Assembly (NCBI GenBank): GCA_028706585.1
Contig: JAQTVX010000064.1
Location: 1-9,413 of the forward strand
Length of the DNA: 9,413 nucleotides
Direction of reading: 5' to 3'
From: Candidatus Krumholzibacteriia bacterium
GTDB taxonomy: Bacteria; Krumholzibacteriota; Krumholzibacteriia; Krumholzibacteriales; Krumholzibacteriaceae
Below the pieces are notes generated by a model. The model was not told the DNA's origin. It worked only from the letters and a program-made list of their open reading frames with translations, and did not search any database. Position numbers and translations under genes: made by a program. Positions 1 through 6,461 of this stretch are shown here, in pieces; position 1 is the stretch's first letter, and every line of letters starts with the position of its first letter.

Positions 1-802
1 CGCCGACGTCCAGAATCTGTACGACAACGGGCTGGCGGATTCGGTCGATATTCTCGATGCCGAAACCGCGATGATACGCGCGCGTCGGGCGGTCGACCAG
101 GCTGGAACCGAAGACAGAAATGCGATGGCCTCCCTTGCGGCATTGATCGGGATGGAAAATGGAACATCGATCACGCCGACCGAGGCGCTGTCCCTGGGAG
201 ATACGTCGGGGGTCGCGGCAAAGGCTGTCCCACGGGAGATCGACCGCTCCGAGCTGCAACGCCTGGATCATCTGATTGCCGCGGCCGATAGATCGGCCGC
301 TCTGGCGAAGTCGGGATACTTTCCCTCCATAGCCGGCTTCGGCGGCTATTCGGTTGGCAAACCCAACAAGGACATGTTCAACAAGACGTGGAACGACTAT
401 TTCAGCGTCGGAGTGAGCCTGACCTGGGAGTTGAACCTCGGCGGCAACACCGGCCGGACGGCCGCCGCGGCGCGAGAGGGCGCGCAATCGGTCCGGATGT
501 CGAGACGGTCCCTGGAGGAGACGTTCATGGTGCAGGCCGCGACCGCCCTGAATGAGCTCAAGAATGCGTTGACGGTGGTCGCATCCACTGCGTCGGAGTA
601 TGACATTGCCAGGCGCAGATTCGAGCTCGCGCGGGGGAAGGAGAAAGCGGGGGAGCTCGCGGTCAACAGGTTCCTGGAAATGGAGACCGATCTGACCGTC
701 GCCGAGCTGCAGCACCGGACCGCGGTGATCCGTTATCATCTGGCCCGCACGGAATATCAATACGCGATTGGCTCTCCGGAAATCTTTGGAGGTCTCGAAT
801 GA
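1..802 (+). CDS. TolC-family outer-membrane efflux channel, 5' end outside window
   Basis: Outer-membrane trimeric channel subunit that would form the exit duct of the tripartite exporter encoded downstream. The frame is open from base 2, and the sequence before the first ATG at 71 is typical TolC helix (YDNGLADSVDILDAETAM), so the gene starts left of the window and ATG 71 is not its start. About 266 C-terminal residues are visible. They include the end of the first TolC repeat, the short periplasmic/beta part with SGYFPSIAGFGGYSVG followed by VSLTWELNLGG, and a second long helical repeat ending near RTEYQYAIG. This is the usual build of the C-terminal half of OEP family members. The stop codon overlaps the next gene's ATG (ATGA at 799-802), and a Shine-Dalgarno GGAGG lies inside this gene's end (788-792). 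Family is certain; substrate cannot be read from the sequence. Confidence 0.9.
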   Translation, partial: ADVQNLYDNGLADSVDILDAETAMIRARRAVDQAGTEDRNAMASLAALIGMENGTSITPTEALSLGDTSGVAAKAVPREIDRSELQRLDHLIAAADRSAALAKSGYFPSIAGFGGYSVGKPNKDMFNKTWNDYFSVGVSLTWELNLGGNTGRTAAAAREGAQSVRMSRRSLEETFMVQAATALNELKNALTVVASTASEYDIARRRFELARGKEKAGELAVNRFLEMETDLTVAELQHRTAVIRYHLARTEYQYAIGSPEIFGGLE

Positions 803-1683
803 ACAGGATTCTGAAGCTCGTCCTCGCGATCCCCGCGCTCGCTATGTCTTCGTGCGGCGGCAATAACGCCGTTCCGGGAGGCTCGGGTTTCGTCGAGGCC
901 ACCGAGGTCACGGTCTCGTCGGAGGCGGCCGGGCGAATCGAGCGGTTGTATTTCGAAGAAGGGGACCGCATCGAGTCGGGCGCCGCGATCGTTCAGATCG
1001 ACACGGCTGCGCTGTCGCTGCGTTTGGGCCAGACGGAAGCGTTGAAGCGCGTGGCCGAGACGCGCATCGAGAGCGCCCGCATCCAGAAGGACAAGACCGC
1101 CCTCGACACCGAGCTCGCGGTGAAGGAGTTCGACCGGACCAGCACACTGATCAAAGCCGGTTCGGCCAACCAGCAGCAATACGACAGGGCCAAGAACACT
1201 CTCGATCAATCCCGTCTCGCCGGGAAAGCAGCCGCATCGGCCGTCGAGGCGGCCGTGGCCGATCTCGCGAAAATCGGCAGGGACATCGAGCTGCTGAAAA
1301 AGCAGCTGGCCGATTGTCGTCCATCGGCGCCGACCGGCGGCACGGTCGTGGCCAAGTACGTCGAAACGGGGGAGCTCGCGGCGGTCGGCAAGCCGCTCGT
1401 GAAGATCGCCCGACTCGACACTGTTTGGGTCAAGGTCTATCTTCCTCCGTCGGATTTGACCCGGATCAGGTTGGGCGGACGGGCCGAGGTCGACCCCGAG
1501 GACGGCCGGACCGAGCCCCTTGCAGGGACGATCACGTGGATTTCCCCGGAGGCGGAGTTCACGCCCAAGAATGTGCAGACCAAACAGGCCCGCGCTGATC
1601 TGGTCTATGCGGTGAAAATCAGCATTCCCAATGTCGGTGAGCGATTGAAAATCGGCATGCCGGTGTCGGTGAAGATGCCATGA
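799..1683 (+). CDS. HlyD/YbhG-type membrane fusion protein, predicted lipoprotein
   Basis: Periplasmic adaptor linking the inner-membrane ABC transporter to the TolC-type channel. The 294-residue product has a signal peptide (residues 1-18) with a lipobox-like end, AMSSC, giving a lipidated Cys19. Domains in order are: first lipoyl half-motif (about 31-70, with AAGRIERLYFEEGDRI), a long alpha-helical hairpin (about 75-172, rich in A, E, K and Q), second lipoyl half (about 174-204, APTGGTVVAKYVETGE), then a beta-barrel domain (206-290). The stretch EAEFTPKNVQTKQ (251-263) is typical of the YbhG/HlyD_D23 group. The ATG at 799 is chosen for its GGAGG six bases upstream, the ATGA overlap and the correct signal peptide. 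Its own stop overlaps the next ATG (1680-1683). E. coli YbhG, as I recall it, uses an uncleaved or ordinary signal rather than a lipobox, so lipid anchoring would be a variation. The function call is firm; the lipidation is inferred. Confidence 0.93.
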   Translation: MNRILKLVLAIPALAMSSCGGNNAVPGGSGFVEATEVTVSSEAAGRIERLYFEEGDRIESGAAIVQIDTAALSLRLGQTEALKRVAETRIESARIQKDKTALDTELAVKEFDRTSTLIKAGSANQQQYDRAKNTLDQSRLAGKAAASAVEAAVADLAKIGRDIELLKKQLADCRPSAPTGGTVVAKYVETGELAAVGKPLVKIARLDTVWVKVYLPPSDLTRIRLGGRAEVDPEDGRTEPLAGTITWISPEAEFTPKNVQTKQARADLVYAVKISIPNVGERLKIGMPVSVKMP

Positions 1684-2591
1684 GCGTGCTCGAGGTCACA
1701 CGGCTATTCAAGCGGTACCATGGGCTGACGGCGGTCGACGGCTTCAGCATGGCCGTCGAGGCCGGCCGGATCGTGGCCGTGGCCGGCCCGGACGGTGCCG
1801 GCAAGACATCGCTGTTCCGCGCCGCCTGCGGCCTGATCGATTTCGATTCGGGAGACGTCACCGTCGGAGGCATCAGCGTGAAGACCGGCATGGGGCGGAT
1901 CAAACCGCTCATGGGATATATGCCGCAGAGTTTCTCGCTCTATCCGGATCTCTCGGTGGAGGAGAATCTCCGGTTCTACGCCGGGCTGTTCGGCGTGTCC
2001 GGGGACGTATTCGCATCGCGGAGAGAGCGGCTGTACCGGTTTTCCGGTCTCGAGCCATTCGTGAAGCGTCGCGCCGGAAATCTGTCCGGAGGGATGAAAC
2101 AGAAGCTGGCCCTCAGTTGCGCCCTCATTCACCAACCGAGCGTGCTGATCCTCGATGAACCGACTACCGGTGTCGATCCTCTTTCGCGGCAGCAGTTTTG
2201 GGATATTCTCATGTCGCTGCGCCGCGACGGCGCGGCCGTTATCGTGGCGACGCCATACATGGACGAGGTTGCTCTGGCCGACCGCGTCGTGTTCATGCAC
2301 GCGGGGAAGAAGCTCGCGGAGGGGACGCCGGACGAGCTGCGGCGGCTATACAGCGGAGGCATATATCGGCTGGCTCTGGAGCCAACGGCCGAGCGGATGG
2401 CGCTGCTGAGCGGCATCGAAGGGGTCGCCCCGTATCGTTTCGGCGCCGATGTGCACATCTATGTTCCGCCGGATATGTCCGGCGGCGAGCTCGCCGCCCG
2501 GCTGGCGGATAGCGGGTTCGGTGATGCACCGGTCGAGAGGATCGAGGCCGGCCTGGAAGACGTGTTCATTCAACTGATGAGCGGGCAATGA
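1680..2591 (+). CDS. ABC transporter ATP-binding protein, equivalent to the N-terminal half of YbhF
   Basis: Cytoplasmic nucleotide-binding subunit (303 aa) that would power the ABC-2 exporter. Visible motifs: Walker A GPDGAGKTS (36-44), Q-loop MPQ (Gln83), signature NLSGGMKQK (134-142), Walker B VLILDEP (155-161, catalytic Glu160) and D-loop GVD (164-166). The H-loop histidine is missing: the position reads TPYMDE, so Pro192 (codon 2253-2255) stands where His is expected. The extra C-terminal domain of about 75 residues ends in GLEDVFIQLMSG, the tail typical of YbhF-like and other drug-export ATPases. As I recall E. coli YbhF, its N-terminal ATPase shares the unusual GPDGAGKT Walker A and also lacks this His. 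Its ATG overlaps the preceding stop and its stop overlaps the next ATG (2588-2591), so translation is probably coupled; no strong Shine-Dalgarno is seen. It likely pairs with the next gene's ATPase. Confidence 0.95.
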   Translation: MSVLEVTRLFKRYHGLTAVDGFSMAVEAGRIVAVAGPDGAGKTSLFRAACGLIDFDSGDVTVGGISVKTGMGRIKPLMGYMPQSFSLYPDLSVEENLRFYAGLFGVSGDVFASRRERLYRFSGLEPFVKRRAGNLSGGMKQKLALSCALIHQPSVLILDEPTTGVDPLSRQQFWDILMSLRRDGAAVIVATPYMDEVALADRVVFMHAGKKLAEGTPDELRRLYSGGIYRLALEPTAERMALLSGIEGVAPYRFGADVHIYVPPDMSGGELAARLADSGFGDAPVERIEAGLEDVFIQLMSGQ

Positions 2592-3328
2592 TGGATTACG
2601 CGGTCGTAATCGACGGACTGTCGAAAAAGTTCGGCGCCTTTGCGGCGGTTGACGGAATCAGCCTGAAGGTCGAGTACGGCGAGATATTCGGTTTTCTCGG
2701 CGCCAACGGAGCCGGCAAGACCACCGCCATCAGAATGCTCTGCGGCCTGCTGCAACCCACGTCCGGAACCGGAACAGTCAATGGCTTCGATATCAACCGC
2801 GAGTATGAGAAGATCAAGCCGAGCATCGGATACATGTCGCAGAAGTTCTCGCTATACGGCGATCTCACAGGCCGGGAGAATCTGCAGTTCTACGGCACCG
2901 TCTATGGCCTTCGCGGAGGCCGTCTCAAGGGCCGGATCGCGGAGCTCGTCGATGGTTTGAGTCTGGATGAGTTCATCGATCGGCCGACGGGCGCGCTGCC
3001 GGTCGGCTGGCGGCAGAGGATCGCTCTGGCGGCGGCGATTCTCCACCGCCCCCGGATCGTATTCCTGGACGAGCCGACAGGCGGAGTGGACCCGGTGTTC
3101 CGCCGCCGTTTCTGGGAGATTCTGTATCGGCTCGCGGATGACGGAACCAATCTTTTCGTCACCACACATTACATGGATGAGGCCGAGTTTTGCAGCCGCA
3201 TTTCCATCATGCACCGGGGCAAGATCGTGGTGGTGGGCCGTCCGCGCGAGCTGGTCGCCTCACGTGGCCTGCGCAACTTGCAGGAGACGTTCATCAGTCT
3301 CATCTCGGAGCAGGGAACCGATGGGTAA
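2588..3328 (+). CDS. ABC transporter ATP-binding protein, equivalent to the C-terminal half of YbhF
   Basis: Second nucleotide-binding subunit (246 aa), probably forming a heterodimer with the product of the preceding gene. Motifs: Walker A GANGAGKTT (38-46), Q-loop MSQ (Gln85), Walker B IVFLDEP (157-163, Glu162), D-loop GVD, and an intact H-loop VTTHYMDE (His194). The signature motif is degraded: LPVGWRQR (137-144) replaces the usual LSGGQ. As I recall E. coli YbhF, its second ATPase has a comparable ELPLGFKQR, so this is probably a family trait rather than decay. The C-terminus ends LQETFISLIS, the usual short tail of this class. Two ATGs occur in tandem (2588 and 2591); the first overlaps the previous stop as ATGA and is preferred. 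The 3' end overlaps the next gene by 8 bases. The transporter assignment is secure. Confidence 0.95.
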   Translation: MMDYAVVIDGLSKKFGAFAAVDGISLKVEYGEIFGFLGANGAGKTTAIRMLCGLLQPTSGTGTVNGFDINREYEKIKPSIGYMSQKFSLYGDLTGRENLQFYGTVYGLRGGRLKGRIAELVDGLSLDEFIDRPTGALPVGWRQRIALAAAILHRPRIVFLDEPTGGVDPVFRRRFWEILYRLADDGTNLFVTTHYMDEAEFCSRISIMHRGKIVVVGRPRELVASRGLRNLQETFISLISEQGTDG

Positions 3329-4427
3329 TGTGCGTTTCATAATCCTGAAAGAGATCCGGCACATCCTGCGTGATCCCCGGTCGCTTTTCATCGCCATCCT
3401 GATGCCGATCATGATGACCTTTCTTTACGGATACGCCATCAATCTGGATATCAAGAACATCCGGTTGGCGGTCCTCGACTACGATCAGACCTCGGCATCG
3501 CGCGAGTTGGTCGGCCGGTTCTATCACTCGGGGTATTTCGCCGCATCCCTCGCGCCGGCTGATATGGCCGATCCGGAGGCGGTTCTGAAGCGGGGCGACG
3601 CCCACGCGGTGATGATCATACGGGGCGGGTTCGCCGAGGCCCTGCGCGGCGCCGCTCCATATCAGCTCGGGTTGCTGCTAGACGGTGCCGACGCCAATAT
3701 GTCCGCCGCCGCCGCGAGCTATTCCAACGTCATCATCCAGCGGTACCTGGGCGAAAGTCCGGGCGTCGGCGCCGCCGGGCGCGGCGTCGCGCTCTCGCAG
3801 CGGGTGCTGTACAATCCCGACCTGAAATCCTCGCATTTTCTGGTGCCGGGATTGATTGCGATCATACTGATGATGATCTCCGCCCTGTTGACCTCGGTCA
3901 CGATCGCCCGCGAGAAGGAAACGGGAACGATGGAGCAGCTTCTGACCGCCCCCGTAGGGCCGTTCCAGGTAATTCTGGGCAAGGTGATTCCCTATGTCGG
4001 CCTCGCCCTGCTGGACGGCGTGCTTGTGCTATCGGTCGGCGTTCTGCATTTCGGCGTCCCGCTCATCGGATCGTCGCTTCTGCTGCTGTTCTTCGGCCTG
4101 ATCTACATCATCGCCGCTCTATCGTTGGGGGTTTTGATATCGACGCTGGCTCGTACGCAGCAGGTGGCGATGATGGCCGCCCTGGTCGCGACTGTCCTGC
4201 CCTCGGTGATGCTGTCGGGATTCATTTTCGAAATCAGGAACATGCCGGCCCTCCTGCGTTTCATAACCATGCTGGTGCCGGCTCGATACTTCCTGCTGAT
4301 CATGCGGGGCGTGATGCTGAAAGGCTCAGGGTTGGCCGTGCTTTGGCCGCAGGCGGCGGCGCTGGTCGCGCTGACCACGCTTCTCCTCGTGGCGGCCGTC
4401 AAACGGTTCAGGATCCGAATAGGGTGA
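3321..4427 (+). CDS. ABC-2 type exporter permease, YbhS-like
   Basis: Inner-membrane permease subunit (368 aa), likely a heterodimer partner of the next gene's product. The N-terminus MGNVRFIILKEIRHILRDPR is the amphipathic connecting helix typical of ABC-2 permeases. It is followed by TM1 (about 22-42), a large extracytoplasmic domain (about 45-170, with LAVLDYD and LLLDGADAN), and five further membrane segments (about 174-196, 220-243, 250-272, 283-304, 341-360). The loop REKETGTMEQLLTAPV (197-212) is the coupling-helix motif of the family. The open frame extends upstream to 2967, but that part lies inside the ATPase gene in another frame. ATG 3321 is chosen because the protein begins there in family register, with GGAG/AGGG just upstream, and it overlaps the ATPase stop by 8 bases. 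Confidence 0.95.
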   Translation: MGNVRFIILKEIRHILRDPRSLFIAILMPIMMTFLYGYAINLDIKNIRLAVLDYDQTSASRELVGRFYHSGYFAASLAPADMADPEAVLKRGDAHAVMIIRGGFAEALRGAAPYQLGLLLDGADANMSAAAASYSNVIIQRYLGESPGVGAAGRGVALSQRVLYNPDLKSSHFLVPGLIAIILMMISALLTSVTIAREKETGTMEQLLTAPVGPFQVILGKVIPYVGLALLDGVLVLSVGVLHFGVPLIGSSLLLLFFGLIYIIAALSLGVLISTLARTQQVAMMAALVATVLPSVMLSGFIFEIRNMPALLRFITMLVPARYFLLIMRGVMLKGSGLAVLWPQAAALVALTTLLLVAAVKRFRIRIG

Positions 4428-4432
4428 GGCAT

Positions 4433-5527
4433 ATGTGGACGGTTCTGGCCCTCGTAACGAAGGAGTTTCGGCAGGTGTTCCGCGATCGCAACATGCTGCG
4501 GCTCATCTTCTTGATGCCGTTCCTGCAGCTCGTGATCCTGGGGTACGCCGTCGACACCGACGTCAGGCGAATCCACACGGCGGTCTATGATTTCGACCGC
4601 AGCCGGCTCTCGCGCGAGTTCGTCCGATCGATGTCCGCCGGCGATTATTTTCTCATGAGCACCTCCGATAGATCCGTGCTCGATCTGGACGAGAATTTTC
4701 AGACGAACCGCTTCAACGCGGCGCTCGTCATCCCCAGGGATTTCGGACGAAACCTCGAGAACGGGAATTTGGCTCCGGCCTCTCTGATCGTGGATGGCTC
4801 CAACGCCAACTCGGCCGGCATCGCCATGGGATACGCAGGAATGATCGCGGCCCAGTTCAACAGGCAGGCAGCGGGCCTCGCACCCTCGATTTCGATTCGG
4901 CAGAAGCTGCTGTACAATTCCGAGGCCGAATCGGTCTACTACATGGTGCCCGGGATCGTGGCCGTGCTTCTGACGATGATCACGGTAATGCTGACCTCCA
5001 TGGCGATCGTCCGGGAGCGGGAGATGGGAACCCTGGAGCAGGTCATGGTCACGCCGATATCGACTCCGGCTTTCATACTGGGAAAAACGATTCCATTCGC
5101 CGTGTTGGGCTTCGTGGAGATGTCGCTGGCTCTGGCGGTCGGAATCCTCTGGTTCGGCATTCCCTTCGCCGGCTCCTGGCCCCTGCTTTACGGCTTGTCG
5201 CTGGTGTATCTATTCACCACGCTGGGAATGGGGATCTTCGTCTCCACAATCACGAGCACGCAGCAGCAGGCGATGTTCTTCGCGTGGTTCTTTATCATCT
5301 TCGCCATCATGACATCCGGATTCTTCGCTCCGATCGAGAACATGCCTCCGGTAGTGCAGCATATGACCTACGCGAATCCCCTGAGGTTCTTCATGCGGAT
5401 CGTCCGCGGCATCATGATGAAGGGGGCGGGAGTAAACACCCTCTATCGTGACATCGCCGCGATGGTGCTCTACAGCGCCGCCATATTCTCGTTGGCCCTT
5501 ATGAGATTCTCCAAGCGCCACAGGTGA
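4433..5527 (+). CDS. ABC-2 type exporter permease, YbhR-like
   Basis: Second inner-membrane permease (364 aa) and last gene of the exporter operon. It is colinear with its neighbour: connecting helix LVTKEFRQVFRDRNM (7-21), TM1 (about 22-40), extracytoplasmic domain (about 42-168, with TAVYDFDRSRLSREF and LIVDGSNAN), then five membrane segments beginning MVPGIVAVLL (171-180). The family coupling motif is REREMGTLEQVMVTPI (194-209), and a conserved FFAPIENMP lies at 297-305. The open frame runs back to 4343, inside the first permease. I chose ATG 4433 because AGGG (4421-4424) sits 8 bases before it. A GTG at 4424 overlapping the previous TGA as GTGA would add only three residues and cannot be excluded. 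The two permeases are clearly related but diverged, as expected for a heterodimer. Confidence 0.95.
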   Translation: MWTVLALVTKEFRQVFRDRNMLRLIFLMPFLQLVILGYAVDTDVRRIHTAVYDFDRSRLSREFVRSMSAGDYFLMSTSDRSVLDLDENFQTNRFNAALVIPRDFGRNLENGNLAPASLIVDGSNANSAGIAMGYAGMIAAQFNRQAAGLAPSISIRQKLLYNSEAESVYYMVPGIVAVLLTMITVMLTSMAIVREREMGTLEQVMVTPISTPAFILGKTIPFAVLGFVEMSLALAVGILWFGIPFAGSWPLLYGLSLVYLFTTLGMGIFVSTITSTQQQAMFFAWFFIIFAIMTSGFFAPIENMPPVVQHMTYANPLRFFMRIVRGIMMKGAGVNTLYRDIAAMVLYSAAIFSLALMRFSKRHR

Positions 5528-5550
5528 CGGTTTTCCGCGGAAAGGCATGG

Positions 5551-5600
5551 AAAATAGAAACGGCCGGGCGCCGCGCGATTCGCGCGGCAACCGGCCGTTT
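5551..5600 (-). terminator. Rho-independent terminator between convergent genes
   Basis: A strong hairpin occupies 5558-5600. The outer 10-bp perfect stem pairs 5558-5567 (AAACGGCCGG) with 5591-5600. A small internal mismatch follows, then an 8-bp inner stem pairs 5570-5577 with 5581-5588 around an ATT loop. Read on the minus strand, the stem runs into a T-rich stretch (TTTCTATTTT, complement of 5551-5560), which makes a good intrinsic terminator for the OmpA-like gene. On the plus strand the stem ends in only TTT before GGCGG, so it may also stop the exporter operon but less efficiently. Confidence 0.85.
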
Positions 5601-5620
5601 GGCGGTCGATGTCCCGATTC

Positions 5621-6289
5621 TCAGCCAGCGCTGCTCTGTTCCGCAGCCTTCTTGAGCTTCTCGTTCGCCATGATGGCGAGTTCCACGCGGCGGTTTTGCT
5701 GCCGGCCCTCGTCTGTGTCGTTCGTCGCGATGGGCTGGGATTCGCCGTATCCCATCACGGTGAAGCGTGACGGGTCGACGCCGAGCCCGGCGAGATAGTT
5801 CTCGACCGATTGGGCACGTTGCCTCGAGAGCTCGAGGTTGTGCTCGTCGGAGCCCGTCGCGTCGGTGTGCCCCTCCACGAGGATGTTCGTGTCCGGGTAC
5901 TTGTTGAGGATAGCGGCCATCTTGTCGAGGTTCGTCTTCGCCTCCGGCCTGAGGACCGCCTTGTCGACGTCGTAGAGGATTCCCGAATCGAATGTGATCT
6001 TGATGCCCTCCCCGACGCGCTCGATCTTGGCGCCCTCGATGTCTTTCTGCATCTCTTCGGCCTGCTTGTCCATATAGTTGCCGATGTAGGCCCCGGCGGC
6101 GCCGCCCACCGCCGCCCCGAGGATGGCCCCGAGCGCCGTGTGGCCGGTTTGCTTGCCGATGATCGCGCCGACGGCGGCGCCTGCGCCCGCCCCGATCGCC
6201 GTGCCCTTCGTGGTTCTGTTCAGGCTCGCGCATCCGACGGTTCCCGCGAGGAATGCGAGAATAACGGCAAAGACGATTAGACGTTTCAT
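5621..6289 (-). CDS. YiaD-like lipoprotein: glycine zipper plus OmpA peptidoglycan-binding domain
   Basis: Envelope lipoprotein (222 aa) predicted to tie the outer membrane to peptidoglycan. The N-terminus MKRLIVFAVILAFLAGTVGC is a lipoprotein signal with lipidated Cys20. Residues about 29-72 form a glycine-zipper membrane segment (GAGAGAAVGAIIG, then GAILGAAVGGAAGAYIG). A short linker leads to an OmpA C-terminal-like domain (about 96-207) with ITFDSGILYDVDKAVLRPEA, VEGHTDATGSDEHN, LSRQRAQSVENYL and QQNRRVELAI. Asp143 and Arg158 sit 15 residues apart, matching the diaminopimelate-contacting Asp/Arg pair of OmpA. The order and length match E. coli YiaD. The open frame continues 18 codons upstream to 6343, but the start at 6289 is clear: AAAGGAGG lies at 6296-6303 on this strand, six bases upstream, and the signal peptide begins there. 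It is monocistronic, ends at its own terminator and is convergent to the exporter operon. Confidence 0.95.
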   Translation of the reverse strand: MKRLIVFAVILAFLAGTVGCASLNRTTKGTAIGAGAGAAVGAIIGKQTGHTALGAILGAAVGGAAGAYIGNYMDKQAEEMQKDIEGAKIERVGEGIKITFDSGILYDVDKAVLRPEAKTNLDKMAAILNKYPDTNILVEGHTDATGSDEHNLELSRQRAQSVENYLAGLGVDPSRFTVMGYGESQPIATNDTDEGRQQNRRVELAIMANEKLKKAAEQSSAG

Positions 6290-6318
6290 GCGGTCCCTCC
6301 TTTGTTGAGTCGGCATCC

Positions 6319-6348
6319 ATAATGGATGAATGTGTCCCGGCAAGTCAA
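6319..6348 (-). promoter_or_regulatory. Putative sigma-70 promoter of the OmpA-like lipoprotein gene
   Basis: On the minus strand a -35 box TTGACT (complement of 6343-6348) and a -10-like CATTAT (complement of 6319-6324) are separated by 18 bases, 30 bases before the start codon. The -10 matches 4 of 6 consensus positions. A 13-base perfect hyphenated palindrome, ATCCAT-A-ATGGAT (6315-6327, plus strand), covers the -10 and could be an operator or chance. Confidence 0.45.
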
Positions 6349-6461
6349 GGTCTAACGATGTGGCCGGCCTCCCCGGTAACGAGTTGCGCCTGGCAAAACC
6401 TGATTTTATTGGCGCGTGACGCGTCGCCGAAGCATATTAATCGCCGGAGAAAGGGGACATA

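Noticed and set aside
1704..2300. Minus-strand open frame of 198 codons inside ATPase 1
   Set aside because: Antisense shadow typical of GC-rich DNA; the plus strand encodes all ABC ATPase motifs without interruption.
2967..3320. Upstream extension of permease 1 by 118 codons
   Set aside because: It lies within the second ATPase gene in another frame and is Arg/Ser-rich and low-complexity; permease homology begins at ATG 3321.
4343..4432. Upstream extension of permease 2 by 30 codons
   Set aside because: It overlaps the first permease's last membrane helix in another frame; ATG 4433 has the right N-terminus and a spaced Shine-Dalgarno.
5499..6320. Long minus-strand open frame of 273 codons over the OmpA-like gene
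   Set aside because: It is an out-of-frame reading of the lipoprotein gene. The product is Arg/Gly-rich with no domain, while the other frame gives a complete signal peptide, glycine zipper and OmpA domain.
6290..6343. Longer start for the OmpA-like lipoprotein
   Set aside because: It would bury the lipoprotein signal peptide and ignore the near-perfect AAAGGAGG six bases before 6289.
6384..6412. Possible promoter for the YchF-like gene (TTGCGC, 17 bases, TATTGG)
   Set aside because: The -10 matches only 3 of 6 positions and the -35 is weak; not above chance.
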